A stretch of 64,000 nt of DNA from Carthagonibacter sp032251515 (GTDB lineage Bacteria; Gemmatimonadota; Gemmatimonadetes; Palauibacterales; Palauibacteraceae). Both the position numbers and the translations under genes were made by a program. Below are positions 49,816 through 58,503 of this stretch, piece after piece. Numbering within the stretch: position 1 is the first letter of the stretch; each line of letters opens with the position of its first letter. The notes beneath the pieces were generated by a model, which saw only the letters and a program-made list of their open reading frames with translations, did no database searches and was not told where the DNA came from. Where the stretch lies: the NCBI GenBank assembly GCA_032251515.1, contig JAVVDU010000011.1:4444-68443 (forward strand). Reading direction: 5' to 3'.

Positions 49816-50826
49816 ATGGAGCGAGGCCGGTCAGCGCAGCCGGGACGCCCGGAGGAGGTGCGCCCCGCCCCCGGCCCGGCTACGGCGCCCCGGCCCGAGC
49901 CCGAGCTGCCGGAAGAGGGGACGACCCACCGGGTCCTCCTGTCCGGGGCGACCGGGTTTCTCGGGGGCCACCTTCTGCCGCGTCTCGTCGCGCGGGGGCA
50001 CCGCGTGCGCGCCCTGGCCCGTCCGGGCGGGCGTCCCCCGGGCGCCGACGGACCGACCGTCGAGTGGCGGGTCGCCGACCTGGTGGACCGCGCATCGCTG
50101 GCGGGGCTCGCGGAGGGCTGCACGGCCGCGGTCCATCTCGCCATCCGCACCCGGGCGGGCCGACCCGGCGACCTGGAGAGGGCGCACGGCGCCGCGACGC
50201 GTCACCTGCTCGCCGAGGCCGCCCGGGCCGGCGTCCGGCGCTTCGTGTACGTCGGGGCCCTGGGAGCCAGCCCGGCGGGGGGGCCGTTCCTGCGGTCGAA
50301 GTTCGCGGCCGAGGACGCGGTGATGACGTCCGGTCGGGAGTTCGTGGTCCTGCGGCCGTGCATCATCTACGGTCCGGGGGATCGCTTCACGTCGGCGATC
50401 GTGCGGCTGCTGCGCACCCTCCCCGCCTTCCCGGTGCCGGGAGACGGCACGGCGGCCCTGCAGCCTCTCGCGGTCGAGGATGCGGCCGATGCGCTCGTCC
50501 AGGCGGTGGAGCGGGCGGACCTCGCCGGCCGGGGCTTCGACCTGGCCGGTCCGGAGCGGCTGAGCCTCGTCCGCATCGTGCGGATCATCGGCCGCACGAT
50601 CGGCAGGCCCCGGCCCGTCGTGCCCCTGCCGGCGGCATCGGCCCCCCTCGTCTCCGGCCTGGGGCGTGTACTGCGCCTGCCGGAGCCGTTCGCCCCCCGG
50701 GAGCGGGAGATCCTCGCCAGTGGCAGCGTGCTGCCGGGCACGGAGAACGCCCTGCGGGACGTGTTCCGGCTCAAACCGCTGCCGTTCGCCGATGCGGTGG
50801 CGGACTACCTGGCGGAGGCCGGATGA
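49816..50826 (+). CDS. NAD(P)-binding atypical SDR (NDUFA9-like epimerase)
   Basis: A 336-residue atypical short-chain dehydrogenase. After a Pro-rich N terminus the Rossmann GATGFLGGH is near residues 44-52. VHLAIRTRAG, RFVYVGALGAS and FLRSKFAAEDAV follow; the usual Tyr-x3-Lys has become Arg-Ser-Lys, as in NDUFA9-type proteins. VLRPCIIYGPGDRF is typical. The role may be lipid or quinone related, but it is not defined. Its last codons overlap the next gene (ATGA), linking it to a phosphatidyltransferase. Confidence 0.78.
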   Translation: MERGRSAQPGRPEEVRPAPGPATAPRPEPELPEEGTTHRVLLSGATGFLGGHLLPRLVARGHRVRALARPGGRPPGADGPTVEWRVADLVDRASLAGLAEGCTAAVHLAIRTRAGRPGDLERAHGAATRHLLAEAARAGVRRFVYVGALGASPAGGPFLRSKFAAEDAVMTSGREFVVLRPCIIYGPGDRFTSAIVRLLRTLPAFPVPGDGTAALQPLAVEDAADALVQAVERADLAGRGFDLAGPERLSLVRIVRIIGRTIGRPRPVVPLPAASAPLVSGLGRVLRLPEPFAPREREILASGSVLPGTENALRDVFRLKPLPFADAVADYLAEAG

Positions 50827-51359
50827 ACGGGCCGGGGTTCCTGACCGTCTCGAACGTCCTGTCGCTGCTGCGGATCCCGCTCGGCGCGGGCTTCCTGGCA
50901 GTGCGCGATCCGGCAGGCATCGCGGCGATCATCGCCGTGGGTGCGGTCACCGACCTGCTGGACGGCGCGGTCGCGCGCCTCACGAACACGCGCACCGAGA
51001 TCGGGGCCCTGCTGGACCCGTTCTGCGACCGGGTGTTCGTGTTCCTGGGGCTGGTGTCGTTCCTGCCGGGCGGCGGGCTCGACTGGGCGGGCTTCCTGAT
51101 CCTGATCCTGCGCGACCTGTTCACCGGGGGCGTGTTCATCGTCGCCCGGCTCACGGGTCAGCCGGTGCCGTTCCACTCCCGCGCGGGCGGCCGCGTCACC
51201 ACGGCCCTGCAGGTCGTGGCGCTGTTCACGCTGGTGTTCGCGCCCGCCTGGGTGAAGCTTCCGGTGATCCTCGTGGGGATCACGTCGGTGTACGCGATCC
51301 TGGACTACGGGGCCGAGGGGATCCGGGTGGCGGAGCGCCGGGCCGCTCGAGGAACGTAG
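50823..51359 (+). CDS. CDP-alcohol phosphatidyltransferase
   Basis: A 178-residue inner-membrane enzyme of phospholipid synthesis. The catalytic signature DLLDGAVARLTNTRTEIGAL continues as LDPFCDR, matching D-x2-D-G-x2-A-R-x8-G-x3-D-x3-D. Five to six hydrophobic helices are visible (VFVFLGLVSFLPGGGL; FLILILRDLFTGGVFIVA). It transfers a phosphatidyl group from CDP-diacylglycerol to an alcohol; the acceptor (glycerol-phosphate, inositol or other) cannot be inferred. ATG 50823 overlaps the epimerase stop. The last 80 bases overlap the convergent adaptor gene. Confidence 0.87.
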   Translation: MNGPGFLTVSNVLSLLRIPLGAGFLAVRDPAGIAAIIAVGAVTDLLDGAVARLTNTRTEIGALLDPFCDRVFVFLGLVSFLPGGGLDWAGFLILILRDLFTGGVFIVARLTGQPVPFHSRAGGRVTTALQVVALFTLVFAPAWVKLPVILVGITSVYAILDYGAEGIRVAERRAARGT

Positions 51360-52419
51360 GGGCCACCGGCGCGCCTTCGCCGAGCCGCTCCAGCCCGCCG
51401 ACCACGACCGGCGTGCCCGCCTCGAGCCCGGAGCGGATCTCCACGAACCCGAAGGTCCGTACGCCCAGCTCGACTTCCCGGCGCGAGGCGGTGCCGTCCT
51501 CGGTGACCGTCCACACGTAGTCCGCCCCTTCGAGCGGCAGGATCGCGTCCTCCGGCACGACTACCGCATCGGGCCGCTCCTCGATCGTCAGGCGTGCCTC
51601 CACGAACATCCCGGGGCGCAGCACGCGGTCGGGGTTCGGGACGCGCGCCTTCACCACGATGGTGCGTCCCGGCAGCTGCACGCGGGGGTCGACGAAGTCC
51701 ACCGTGCCGCGGAAGGTGCGGCCGGGCACGGCGGCCACGCGGAACTCCACCTCCAGCCCCACGGCCAGGTTCGAGGCGTAACGCTCCGGCACCTGGAACG
51801 AGATCCGTATCGGGTCCACGGTCTGCAGGGTCGTGAGGACGGACTGCGGCGTCACGTAGTCGCCCAGGCTCACGTAGCGCTCGCCCACGGCGCCCGCGAA
51901 CGGGGCGCGCACGACCGTGCGCTCCAGGCGGGTGCGCTCCAGCGTGAGGCGGGCCCGCGCGCTGCGCGCCGTGGCCTCGGCCTGCTCCAGGTCCGCCTCG
52001 GAGGAGGCGTTGCGCTCGATCAGCTCGCGGGTCCGGGCGAGGGCCTGCTCGGCGAGGTCGAGCTCCGCCTCCAGCCGGTCCACCTCGGCCCGCAGCTCGG
52101 CATCGTCCACCTTGAACAGCGGCGTGCCGCGCGACACCTCGCGGCCCTCGGACACCTGGATCTCCTCGAGGCGGCCCGACACCTCGGGGCGCAGCTCGAT
52201 ATACTGCACCGCCTCCACCGCGCCGTTCGCCTCGATCGTCTCCACCACGGTGTCGGTGCGGGCCCGCACGACGTCCACGGGCGTGGGCGGCATGCCGCCG
52301 CCCGCGCCCGGACCCGCGCTCGCGGCGCTGGCCGCGCCGCCGCCGTCACCGCCGCATGCCGCCGTGAGCACGACCAGTGCCGCCGCCGCGGCCTTCACCA
52401 AACGCTGTATGTCCGGCAC
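51280..52419 (-). CDS. RND efflux periplasmic adaptor (membrane fusion lipoprotein)
   Basis: A 379-residue adaptor of an RND pump. The signal ends LTAAC with Cys22 as the probable lipid anchor. The barrel-lipoyl-hairpin layout is seen in PEVSGRLEEIQVSEGREVSR, the coiled coil LDLAEQALARTRELIERNAS and VVRAPFAGAVGERYVSLGDY. GTG 52419 was chosen because AGGAGG is five bases upstream; the ATG at 52440 overlaps the TolC stop (ATGA) and cannot be excluded. It links the RND transporter (53804-56893) to the TolC protein (52437-53807). The C terminus is Pro-rich and overlaps a convergent gene by 80 bases. Confidence 0.87.
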   Translation of the reverse strand: MPDIQRLVKAAAAALVVLTAACGGDGGGAASAASAGPGAGGGMPPTPVDVVRARTDTVVETIEANGAVEAVQYIELRPEVSGRLEEIQVSEGREVSRGTPLFKVDDAELRAEVDRLEAELDLAEQALARTRELIERNASSEADLEQAEATARSARARLTLERTRLERTVVRAPFAGAVGERYVSLGDYVTPQSVLTTLQTVDPIRISFQVPERYASNLAVGLEVEFRVAAVPGRTFRGTVDFVDPRVQLPGRTIVVKARVPNPDRVLRPGMFVEARLTIEERPDAVVVPEDAILPLEGADYVWTVTEDGTASRREVELGVRTFGFVEIRSGLEAGTPVVVGGLERLGEGAPVAPTFLERPGAPPPGSPRPRSPGSRTPT

Positions 52420-52436
52420 GAATGCCTCCTCCCGGG

Positions 52437-53807
52437 TCATTTCGCGAACAGCCGGCGGCCGAGGATCGCCTCGATGCCGGCCAGGGCGAGGCGGGTCTCG
52501 AATTCCGCCTGGACGAGGTCCGCCTCGGCCTCCGCCAGGTCCACCTGCGCCGTCACCAGGTCGATGATCGTCGTGGCGCCGGACCGGTACCGCTCGTCCT
52601 GCACGCGCAGGTTCTCGCGGGCCACCACGACCCCGTCGGACGCCAGATCGTAGCTGGCGCGGGCCGACTCGTAGGCCCGCCATGCCTCGGTGACGTCGCG
52701 GCCCACGCCCCGCTCGGCATCGCGCCGCACCGCCTCCGCGACCTCGCGGGCCGTGATCGCCCGGTAGATGCGGGTCTCGCGCTGGCCGCCGTCCCACAGC
52801 GTGAAGTTGACCTGGAACCCGAACTGGCCCCGGGTCAGGCCGTCGGGGATGATCTGGTCGCCGAAGCCGGTGAACACCCCGAACAGGTTCAAGGTGGGCA
52901 GCCAGGCGCTCCGCTCGGCGTTCACCAGCGCCGAGGTGCGGCGTTCCTCGGCCCGTGCCACGCGCATCAGCGGACTGCGCTCCACCGCCTCCTCCACCGC
53001 GTCGAGCTCGCCGATGGGGAGCGCCTCGGGTGGCGGTCCGGCGAGCGGGGCCGCATTCACGGGGCCCGCCACGCCCACCTGCCGGCCGAGCTGCAGCCGG
53101 GACACCTCCCAGGCCGTCCCCTGGCGCAGCAGGTCCACCCGGGCCCGCGTGACCTCGAGCAGGAGCTGCAGCGAGTCGGTCTGCACGGCGGCCCCCGTCA
53201 GGACCCGGGCCCGCGCGATCTCGAACTGCTCCTCGGCCCGCCGCAGGCGCTCGCGGGCGACCCGCAGGAGCTCCGCCTGCGCCAGCACGTCGTAGTAGTC
53301 GGCCTCCGTGGCGAGCGCGGTGGCGAACCGCTGCTGCCGCTCCGACCCGCGCGCCCGGTCCATGCCGGCCGAGGCCGCCCGCAGCTCGAACAGGCGGGAG
53401 CCCCCGTCGAACAGGGGGTAGTTGCCACGCAGCGAGAACTGGGTGAGCTTCGAGGTGAGGGCGTTGGTGCCCGGGTTGAAGAACTCGTCCGTGCTCTTCG
53501 TCCACGACCACGAGAAGTCCACGACGGGCAGCAGGAAGGCCGACCAGGCCGAGCGCCGGACCCATGCCGCGTCGCCCACTTCGCGCAGCGCCGACACGTA
53601 ATCCGGGTCCACCTGCGCCGCGAGCGACAGCGCTTCCCGCAGGTCGACCGTGGGCACGCCGTCCGCGCCGTCCGCCCGGGCCGCCGGACGCTCCTGCCCG
53701 GCTGCGGCCGCGGGCACCGCCCCCGCCGCGAGGACGAGGAGCACGGCCCGCCGCACCCGCCGGCCGAACGACGGGGCGGAACCCTGCCAGCCTCTCGCGC
53801 CCTTCAC
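52437..53807 (-). CDS. TolC family outer-membrane efflux protein
   Basis: A 456-residue outer-membrane factor. The N terminus has a signal peptide (residues 15-40). Two similar helical halves contain paired segments with VDLREALSLAAQVDP near 55 and AYESARASYDLASDGVVVAR near 380. Trimeric TolC channels expel compounds with RND pumps. GTG 53807 overlaps the RND stop (GTGA) and follows GGAGG. It is the second gene of the operon RND, TolC, adaptor, the reverse of the usual order. Confidence 0.88.
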   Translation of the reverse strand: MKGARGWQGSAPSFGRRVRRAVLLVLAAGAVPAAAAGQERPAARADGADGVPTVDLREALSLAAQVDPDYVSALREVGDAAWVRRSAWSAFLLPVVDFSWSWTKSTDEFFNPGTNALTSKLTQFSLRGNYPLFDGGSRLFELRAASAGMDRARGSERQQRFATALATEADYYDVLAQAELLRVARERLRRAEEQFEIARARVLTGAAVQTDSLQLLLEVTRARVDLLRQGTAWEVSRLQLGRQVGVAGPVNAAPLAGPPPEALPIGELDAVEEAVERSPLMRVARAEERRTSALVNAERSAWLPTLNLFGVFTGFGDQIIPDGLTRGQFGFQVNFTLWDGGQRETRIYRAITAREVAEAVRRDAERGVGRDVTEAWRAYESARASYDLASDGVVVARENLRVQDERYRSGATTIIDLVTAQVDLAEAEADLVQAEFETRLALAGIEAILGRRLFAK

Positions 53808-56800
53808 GCCTCCACCTCCGCGCCCGCGGGCAGTATCGCCTCCCGCCTGGCGGCCCGCCGCGCCGCCAGCCGTTCGCGGGCCCGGTCGAGCAGGATGTAG
53901 ACGACCGGGACGAGGTACAGGGTGAGCACCGTCGAGAAGGCCAGCCCGCCCACGATGGCGTAGCCGAGCGGCCGGCGGCTCGCGGAGCCGGCTCCCAGGC
54001 CGAGCGCGATGGGGGTCAGCGCGATGACCGTGGCGACGGAGGTCATCATGATCGGGCGCAGGCGGATGCGACCGGCCTCCAGCATCGCCTCCACCGTGCC
54101 GAGCCCCTTCCGCTTGCCCTGGTTCGCGTACTCCACCAGCAGGATGGAGTTCTTCGTCACGATCCCGATGAGCAGGATCATCCCGATCTGGCTGAACAGG
54201 TTCAGCGTCGAGCCGGCGACGAGGAGCGTCAGCAGCGCCCCGGTCACCGCGAGCGGCACGGACAGGAGCACCGTGAACGGGTGCAGGAGCGACTCGAACT
54301 GCGCCGCCAGCACCATGAACACCACCACCAGGGCGAGCACGAACGCGAAGTACAGGGCGTTGCCGCTCTCCTCCAGCTCCCGCGACTCGCCGGCGAGCGC
54401 GAGGCTGCTACCCGGCGGCAGGACCTCGGCGGCGATCGCGTCCAGCGAGTCGAGCGCGGCGCCGAGCGGCAGGCCGTCGGCGAGGCTCGCGGTGAGGGTG
54501 AAGGAGCGGACGCGCTCGTAGTGGTTGAGCTGCCGCGGGCCCACCCCCTCCTCCAGCCGCGCCACCGCGTCGAGCGACACGAGCGCCCCGTCCCGTCCCC
54601 GCAGGTAGATCCCGCTCGCGTCGTCGGGCGTGGCGCGCTCGTCCGGCTCGAGCTGCACGATCACGTCGTACAGCTTGTTGTCCCGCGTGAAGGTGCTCAC
54701 GCGGCGGCCGCCCAGCAGGGTCTGCAGGGCGTTCGAGATGTCGGCGATCGCGATCCCCAGGTCCTCGGCCCGGTCCCGCTCGTAGTGGACCGTGATCTCG
54801 GGCTTGTTCACCCGCAGGTCGGTGTCCACGTTGATGAGGCCGGGCACCTGCCGGGCGCGCGCCACCATCCGGTCCATGCCCGCCCCCAGCGAATCGAAGT
54901 CGGTGTTGCGGACCACGTACTGGACGGGATTGCCGAACCCGATGGCGGGAGGCGTGGAGGCGAAGGCGAAGATCCCGGGGATCGCCATGAGCTTCGGCCG
55001 GATCTCGTTCGCCACCTCCTGGACGCTCCGCTCCCGCTCGCCCCAGTCCACCAGCCGCGCGAAGATGATCCCCCGGTTCACGTTGCCCGTGAATCCGCCC
55101 ACGATGCTGAAGTAGCTGCGGATCTCGGGCACCTGGCCCATGATCTCCTCCACCTGGCGCTGGTAGCCGGACGTGTACTCCAGCGACGCGCCCTCGGGCG
55201 CCACCGTGAAGGTGACGATCGCGCCACGGTCCTCCTCGGGGAGGAACTCCCGCTCGAGCTGGTTGAACACCACGACCGCCACGGCCACCACGGCGAGCGC
55301 GCCGGCCACCACGATGCCCCGGTGCCGGATGGCCGCCTCCAGGGTCCGGGCGTAGGTCTCCGCGATCTTGAGGAAGCTGTTCTCGAACAGGAGGAACAGT
55401 CGCCCGTGCGTCTTCGGGATGCGCAGAATCTTCGCGCACAGCATCGGCGTCAGGGTGAGGGCGACGAAGCTCGAGACGACGACCGCGCCGGCCAGCGCGA
55501 TCCCGAACTCGTTGAACAGCCGTCCCGTCGTGCCCTGCAGGAAGGCGAGCGGGGCGAACACGGCCACGAGGGCCACCGTCGTGGCGATCACGGCGAAGGC
55601 GATCTCGCTGGTGCCGCGCTGCGCGGCCGCCTCCGGCTCCTCGCCCAGCTCCTCCTGGTGCCGGTAGGCGTTCTCCATCACGATGATCGCGTCGTCCACC
55701 ACGATCCCGATGGCGAGGATCAGCGCGAGCAGCGTGAAGTTGTTGATCGTGAACCCGAGCGCGAACAGGACGGCGAAGGCCGCCACGATGGAGGTCGGGA
55801 TCGCCAGTCCGGGGATGATCGTGGCCCGCAGGTTGCGCAGGAAGATGAAGATGATCGCGACCACGAGGATCGCGGCCAGCACCAGGGTCTCCTGCGCCTC
55901 CTGGATGGAACGGCGCACGAACTGCGACTGGTCGAACCCGATGCTGATCGTCACGCCCGGCGGCAGGGTCTCCTGGATGCGCGGCAGCTCGGCCTGCACG
56001 AGGTCGGACACCTCGATCAGGTTCGCCTTCGACTGCCGGACCACGCCGATCGCCACCGCCGACTGCCCGTTGAAGCGCAGGGCCGAGCGGTAGTCCTCCG
56101 GGCCGAGCTCGACCCGCCCGAGGTCGCGCAGGCGGACGATCTGTCCGTCCCGGCTCGACACCACGATGTCCGCGAACTCCGCGGGGGTCTTGAGCTCTCC
56201 CAGGGAACGGACCGAGAACTCCCGCCGGTCCGACTCGATGCGGCCGGCCGGGATCTCAACGTTGCGGGTGCGGATCGCGGCCTCGACGTCCTGCACGGTG
56301 AGCCCGCGGGCCGCCAGCTCGCTGGACGAGAGCCACACCCGCATGGCGTAGCGCCGCTCGCCCGCGATCAGGGCCCGGCCCACGCCCTCCAGCGACTGCA
56401 GCCGCTGCTTGACCTGCCGGTCGGCGATGTCGGAGAGCTGCAGGAGGTCCAGGTTGTCGCCCGACAGCGCGAGCCACATGAAGGGCTGGGCGTCGGACTC
56501 CTGCTTCGCCACCACCGGCTCCTCGATGTCCTCGGGCAGCCGGCCCCGCACGCGCGCCACCACGTCCCGCACGTCCTGCGCCGCCAGCTCGATGTCGCGG
56601 TCGAGCTGGAACTCCAGGGAGATGTTCGCCTGCTGCTCCGACGAGGTGCTGGTCAGGGTGCGGACGCCGGAGATCGTGCTGAGCTCCTCCTCCAGCACGT
56701 CCACCACCGTGGATTCCATGACGCGGGGATTCGCGCCGCGCAGGAACACGGAGACGGACACGCTGGGGGTGTCCACGTCCGGTAGCTCCCGCACCGACAG

Positions 56801-56893
56801 GCGGGTGAAGCTGAGCGCCCCGAACAGCACCAGGGCCAGGGCGACCATGGATGTGAGCACCGGCCTTCGGATGCTCGTGTCCGAAAGAAACAA
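53804..56893 (-). CDS. RND efflux transporter (HAE1-type inner-membrane pump)
   Basis: A 1029-residue pump, the usual AcrB length. Twelve helices and two large periplasmic loops are implied. DTSIRRPVLTSMVALALVLFG is the N terminus, and the proton-relay region has VLFALGFTINNFTLLALILA and IVVDDAIIVMENAYRHQEE. VTKNSILLVEYANQGKRKG is the second relay motif. The start is TTG at 56893 (M-F-L-S-D-T), with GGAGGT just upstream and the family-typical N terminus; the frame stays open further but without a good start. It probably exports drugs or lipids using proton flux. Confidence 0.9.
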   Translation of the reverse strand: MFLSDTSIRRPVLTSMVALALVLFGALSFTRLSVRELPDVDTPSVSVSVFLRGANPRVMESTVVDVLEEELSTISGVRTLTSTSSEQQANISLEFQLDRDIELAAQDVRDVVARVRGRLPEDIEEPVVAKQESDAQPFMWLALSGDNLDLLQLSDIADRQVKQRLQSLEGVGRALIAGERRYAMRVWLSSSELAARGLTVQDVEAAIRTRNVEIPAGRIESDRREFSVRSLGELKTPAEFADIVVSSRDGQIVRLRDLGRVELGPEDYRSALRFNGQSAVAIGVVRQSKANLIEVSDLVQAELPRIQETLPPGVTISIGFDQSQFVRRSIQEAQETLVLAAILVVAIIFIFLRNLRATIIPGLAIPTSIVAAFAVLFALGFTINNFTLLALILAIGIVVDDAIIVMENAYRHQEELGEEPEAAAQRGTSEIAFAVIATTVALVAVFAPLAFLQGTTGRLFNEFGIALAGAVVVSSFVALTLTPMLCAKILRIPKTHGRLFLLFENSFLKIAETYARTLEAAIRHRGIVVAGALAVVAVAVVVFNQLEREFLPEEDRGAIVTFTVAPEGASLEYTSGYQRQVEEIMGQVPEIRSYFSIVGGFTGNVNRGIIFARLVDWGERERSVQEVANEIRPKLMAIPGIFAFASTPPAIGFGNPVQYVVRNTDFDSLGAGMDRMVARARQVPGLINVDTDLRVNKPEITVHYERDRAEDLGIAIADISNALQTLLGGRRVSTFTRDNKLYDVIVQLEPDERATPDDASGIYLRGRDGALVSLDAVARLEEGVGPRQLNHYERVRSFTLTASLADGLPLGAALDSLDAIAAEVLPPGSSLALAGESRELEESGNALYFAFVLALVVVFMVLAAQFESLLHPFTVLLSVPLAVTGALLTLLVAGSTLNLFSQIGMILLIGIVTKNSILLVEYANQGKRKGLGTVEAMLEAGRIRLRPIMMTSVATVIALTPIALGLGAGSASRRPLGYAIVGGLAFSTVLTLYLVPVVYILLDRARERLAARRAARREAILPAGAEVEA

Positions 56894-56900
56894 AGGACCT

Positions 56901-56942
56901 CCGCGGATCCGTGAATTCCGTGAGTACGAGCCGCGGATACCG
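56901..56942. repeat. Direct repeats upstream of the RND operon
   Basis: CCGCGGAT occurs at 56901 and again 30 bases away at 56931. CCGTGA occurs at 56909 and 56918. They lie just upstream of the RND start, between divergent genes, and could be regulator sites. Confidence 0.4.
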
Positions 56943-57030
56943 AACACGCCGCCCCATCGTTCCGTTGGGACGGAAGGCCGCCTCGCGGGGAGGGATCGGC
57001 GATGGGCGGCGCGCGGGACCGCAGCCACCT

Positions 57031-57060
57031 AACTTACTCACGTCGGGCCGTCCGGGTGAA
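57031..57060 (-). promoter_or_regulatory. Weak candidate promoter for the RND operon
   Basis: On the minus strand TTCACC (57055-57060), an 18-base spacer and TAAGTT (57031-57036). It would give a leader of about 130 bases. Confidence 0.3.
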
Positions 57061-57096
57061 GGGCGGCCCCGCGGCCCCCACGGCGAGGAGGAGCGC

Positions 57097-58503
57097 GTGT
57101 CGCTGACCGTCTACCGCCGGGCCACCCGCCTGGTCGACAGCGCCGAGGACGTCTACGACTGGCACGCCCGCCCCGGGGCGATCGAACGGCTGTCGCCGCC
57201 CTGGGAGCCCGTGCGGGTGCTCGAGCGGACGGGCGGCATCGCGGACGGCGACCGTGCCGTGCTGCGGATCGGCGTGGGACCGCTCGCCGTCCGCTGGGTG
57301 GCCGAGCACCGCGAGAACGAGCCGGGCCGGCAGTTCTGCGACGTCCAGGTCGAGGGCCCGTTCGCCCGCTGGAAGCACCGCCACCGCTTCGAGCCGATTC
57401 CCGACGGCGGGTGCGTCCTCGAGGACCGCATCGAGTACGCCCTGCCGCTCGAGCCCGTGTCCGACCTGGTGGCCGGCGGGCCGGTGGGGAGGCGGATCGC
57501 GCGGGCCTTCGCGTATCGCCACCGCCGCACGGCCCGCGACCTGGAGCTGCACCGCCGCTATCCGCTGGGCGGCTCCCGCCGCTTCGCGGTGAGCGGGGCA
57601 TCCGGCGGCATCGGCTCCGCCCTGTGCGCGCTGCTTTCCACCGGCGGCCACCGGCCCGCGGCGCTGGTGCGAAGCGAGACTTCGCGCGTGCCGCCCGCCG
57701 CGGCGGGGACGGTCGAGTGGGATCCCGCCGCCGGCCGCGTCGACGCCGCGGGGCTGGAGGGGACCGACGTCGTGGTCCACCTCGCCGGCGAGCCCATCGC
57801 GGCGGGCCGCTGGACGGACGCCACCCGCCACGCGATCCGCGACAGCCGGGTCGAGGGGACCGGGCTGCTGGCGCGCACCCTGGCGGGACTGGACCGTCCG
57901 CCCCGGGTGCTGATCTGCGCCTCGGCGATCGGCCTGTACGGAGACCGCGGCGACGAGGTGCTGGACGAAGGGAGCCCGCCCGGCGAGGGGTTCCTCGCCG
58001 ACGTGTGCCGGGAATGGGAGGAGGCGGCCGACCCGGCGCGCGCGGCCGGCATCCGGGTGGTGCACATCCGGTTCGGGCTCGTGCTGTGGCCGGGGTTCGG
58101 CGCGCTGCAGCGGATGCTGGTCCCGTTCCGCGCCGGGGTGGGAGGACGGCTGGGCAGCGGCCGCCAGTTCTGGAGCTGGGTGTCGCTGGACGACGTGCTC
58201 GGCGCGATCCTGCACTGCGCGGCCCGGGACGACGTGGAGGGGCCGGTGAACGTCACGGCCCCCCGCCCCGTCCGGAACGCGGCGTTCTCGCGGACGCTGG
58301 CGCGGGTGCTCGGCCGGCCGGCCTGCGTGCCCGCTCCCGCGGCGGTGCTGCGCCTCGCCCTGGGGGAGATGGCCGACGCCCTGCTGCTCGCCGGCGCCCG
58401 CGTCGATCCGGCCCGCCTGCGGCAGGGCGGCTACGAGTTCCTGGATCCCGAGCTGGAGCCCGCGCTGCGCCACCTCCTCGGCCGCGAGGAGGGGGACGAG
58501 TGA
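57097..58503 (+). CDS. SRPBCC-TIGR01777 fusion (ligand-binding domain plus atypical epimerase)
   Basis: A 468-residue fusion. Residues 1-155 are an SRPBCC (START-like) domain with VDSAEDVYDWHARPGAIERL and VEGPFARWKHRHRFEPIPDG. Residues 160-468 form a TIGR01777-family atypical SDR with FAVSGASGGIGSALCALLS, VVHLAGEPIAAGRWT, RVLICASAIGLYGDRGDEVL and WSWVSLDDVLGAILHCA. The function of the family is not known; it may act on an isoprenoid or sugar. GTG 57097 follows GAGGAGGA. It is coupled to the next gene (GTGA). Similar pairs accompany photolyase genes in other bacteria, but none is visible here. Confidence 0.85.
   Translation: MSLTVYRRATRLVDSAEDVYDWHARPGAIERLSPPWEPVRVLERTGGIADGDRAVLRIGVGPLAVRWVAEHRENEPGRQFCDVQVEGPFARWKHRHRFEPIPDGGCVLEDRIEYALPLEPVSDLVAGGPVGRRIARAFAYRHRRTARDLELHRRYPLGGSRRFAVSGASGGIGSALCALLSTGGHRPAALVRSETSRVPPAAAGTVEWDPAAGRVDAAGLEGTDVVVHLAGEPIAAGRWTDATRHAIRDSRVEGTGLLARTLAGLDRPPRVLICASAIGLYGDRGDEVLDEGSPPGEGFLADVCREWEEAADPARAAGIRVVHIRFGLVLWPGFGALQRMLVPFRAGVGGRLGSGRQFWSWVSLDDVLGAILHCAARDDVEGPVNVTAPRPVRNAAFSRTLARVLGRPACVPAPAAVLRLALGEMADALLLAGARVDPARLRQGGYEFLDPELEPALRHLLGREEGDE

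Noticed and set aside
53564..56785. A 1073-codon plus-strand frame opposite the RND gene
   Set aside because: It is antisense to an RND pump with all family motifs, and its His/Arg-rich translation matches nothing known.
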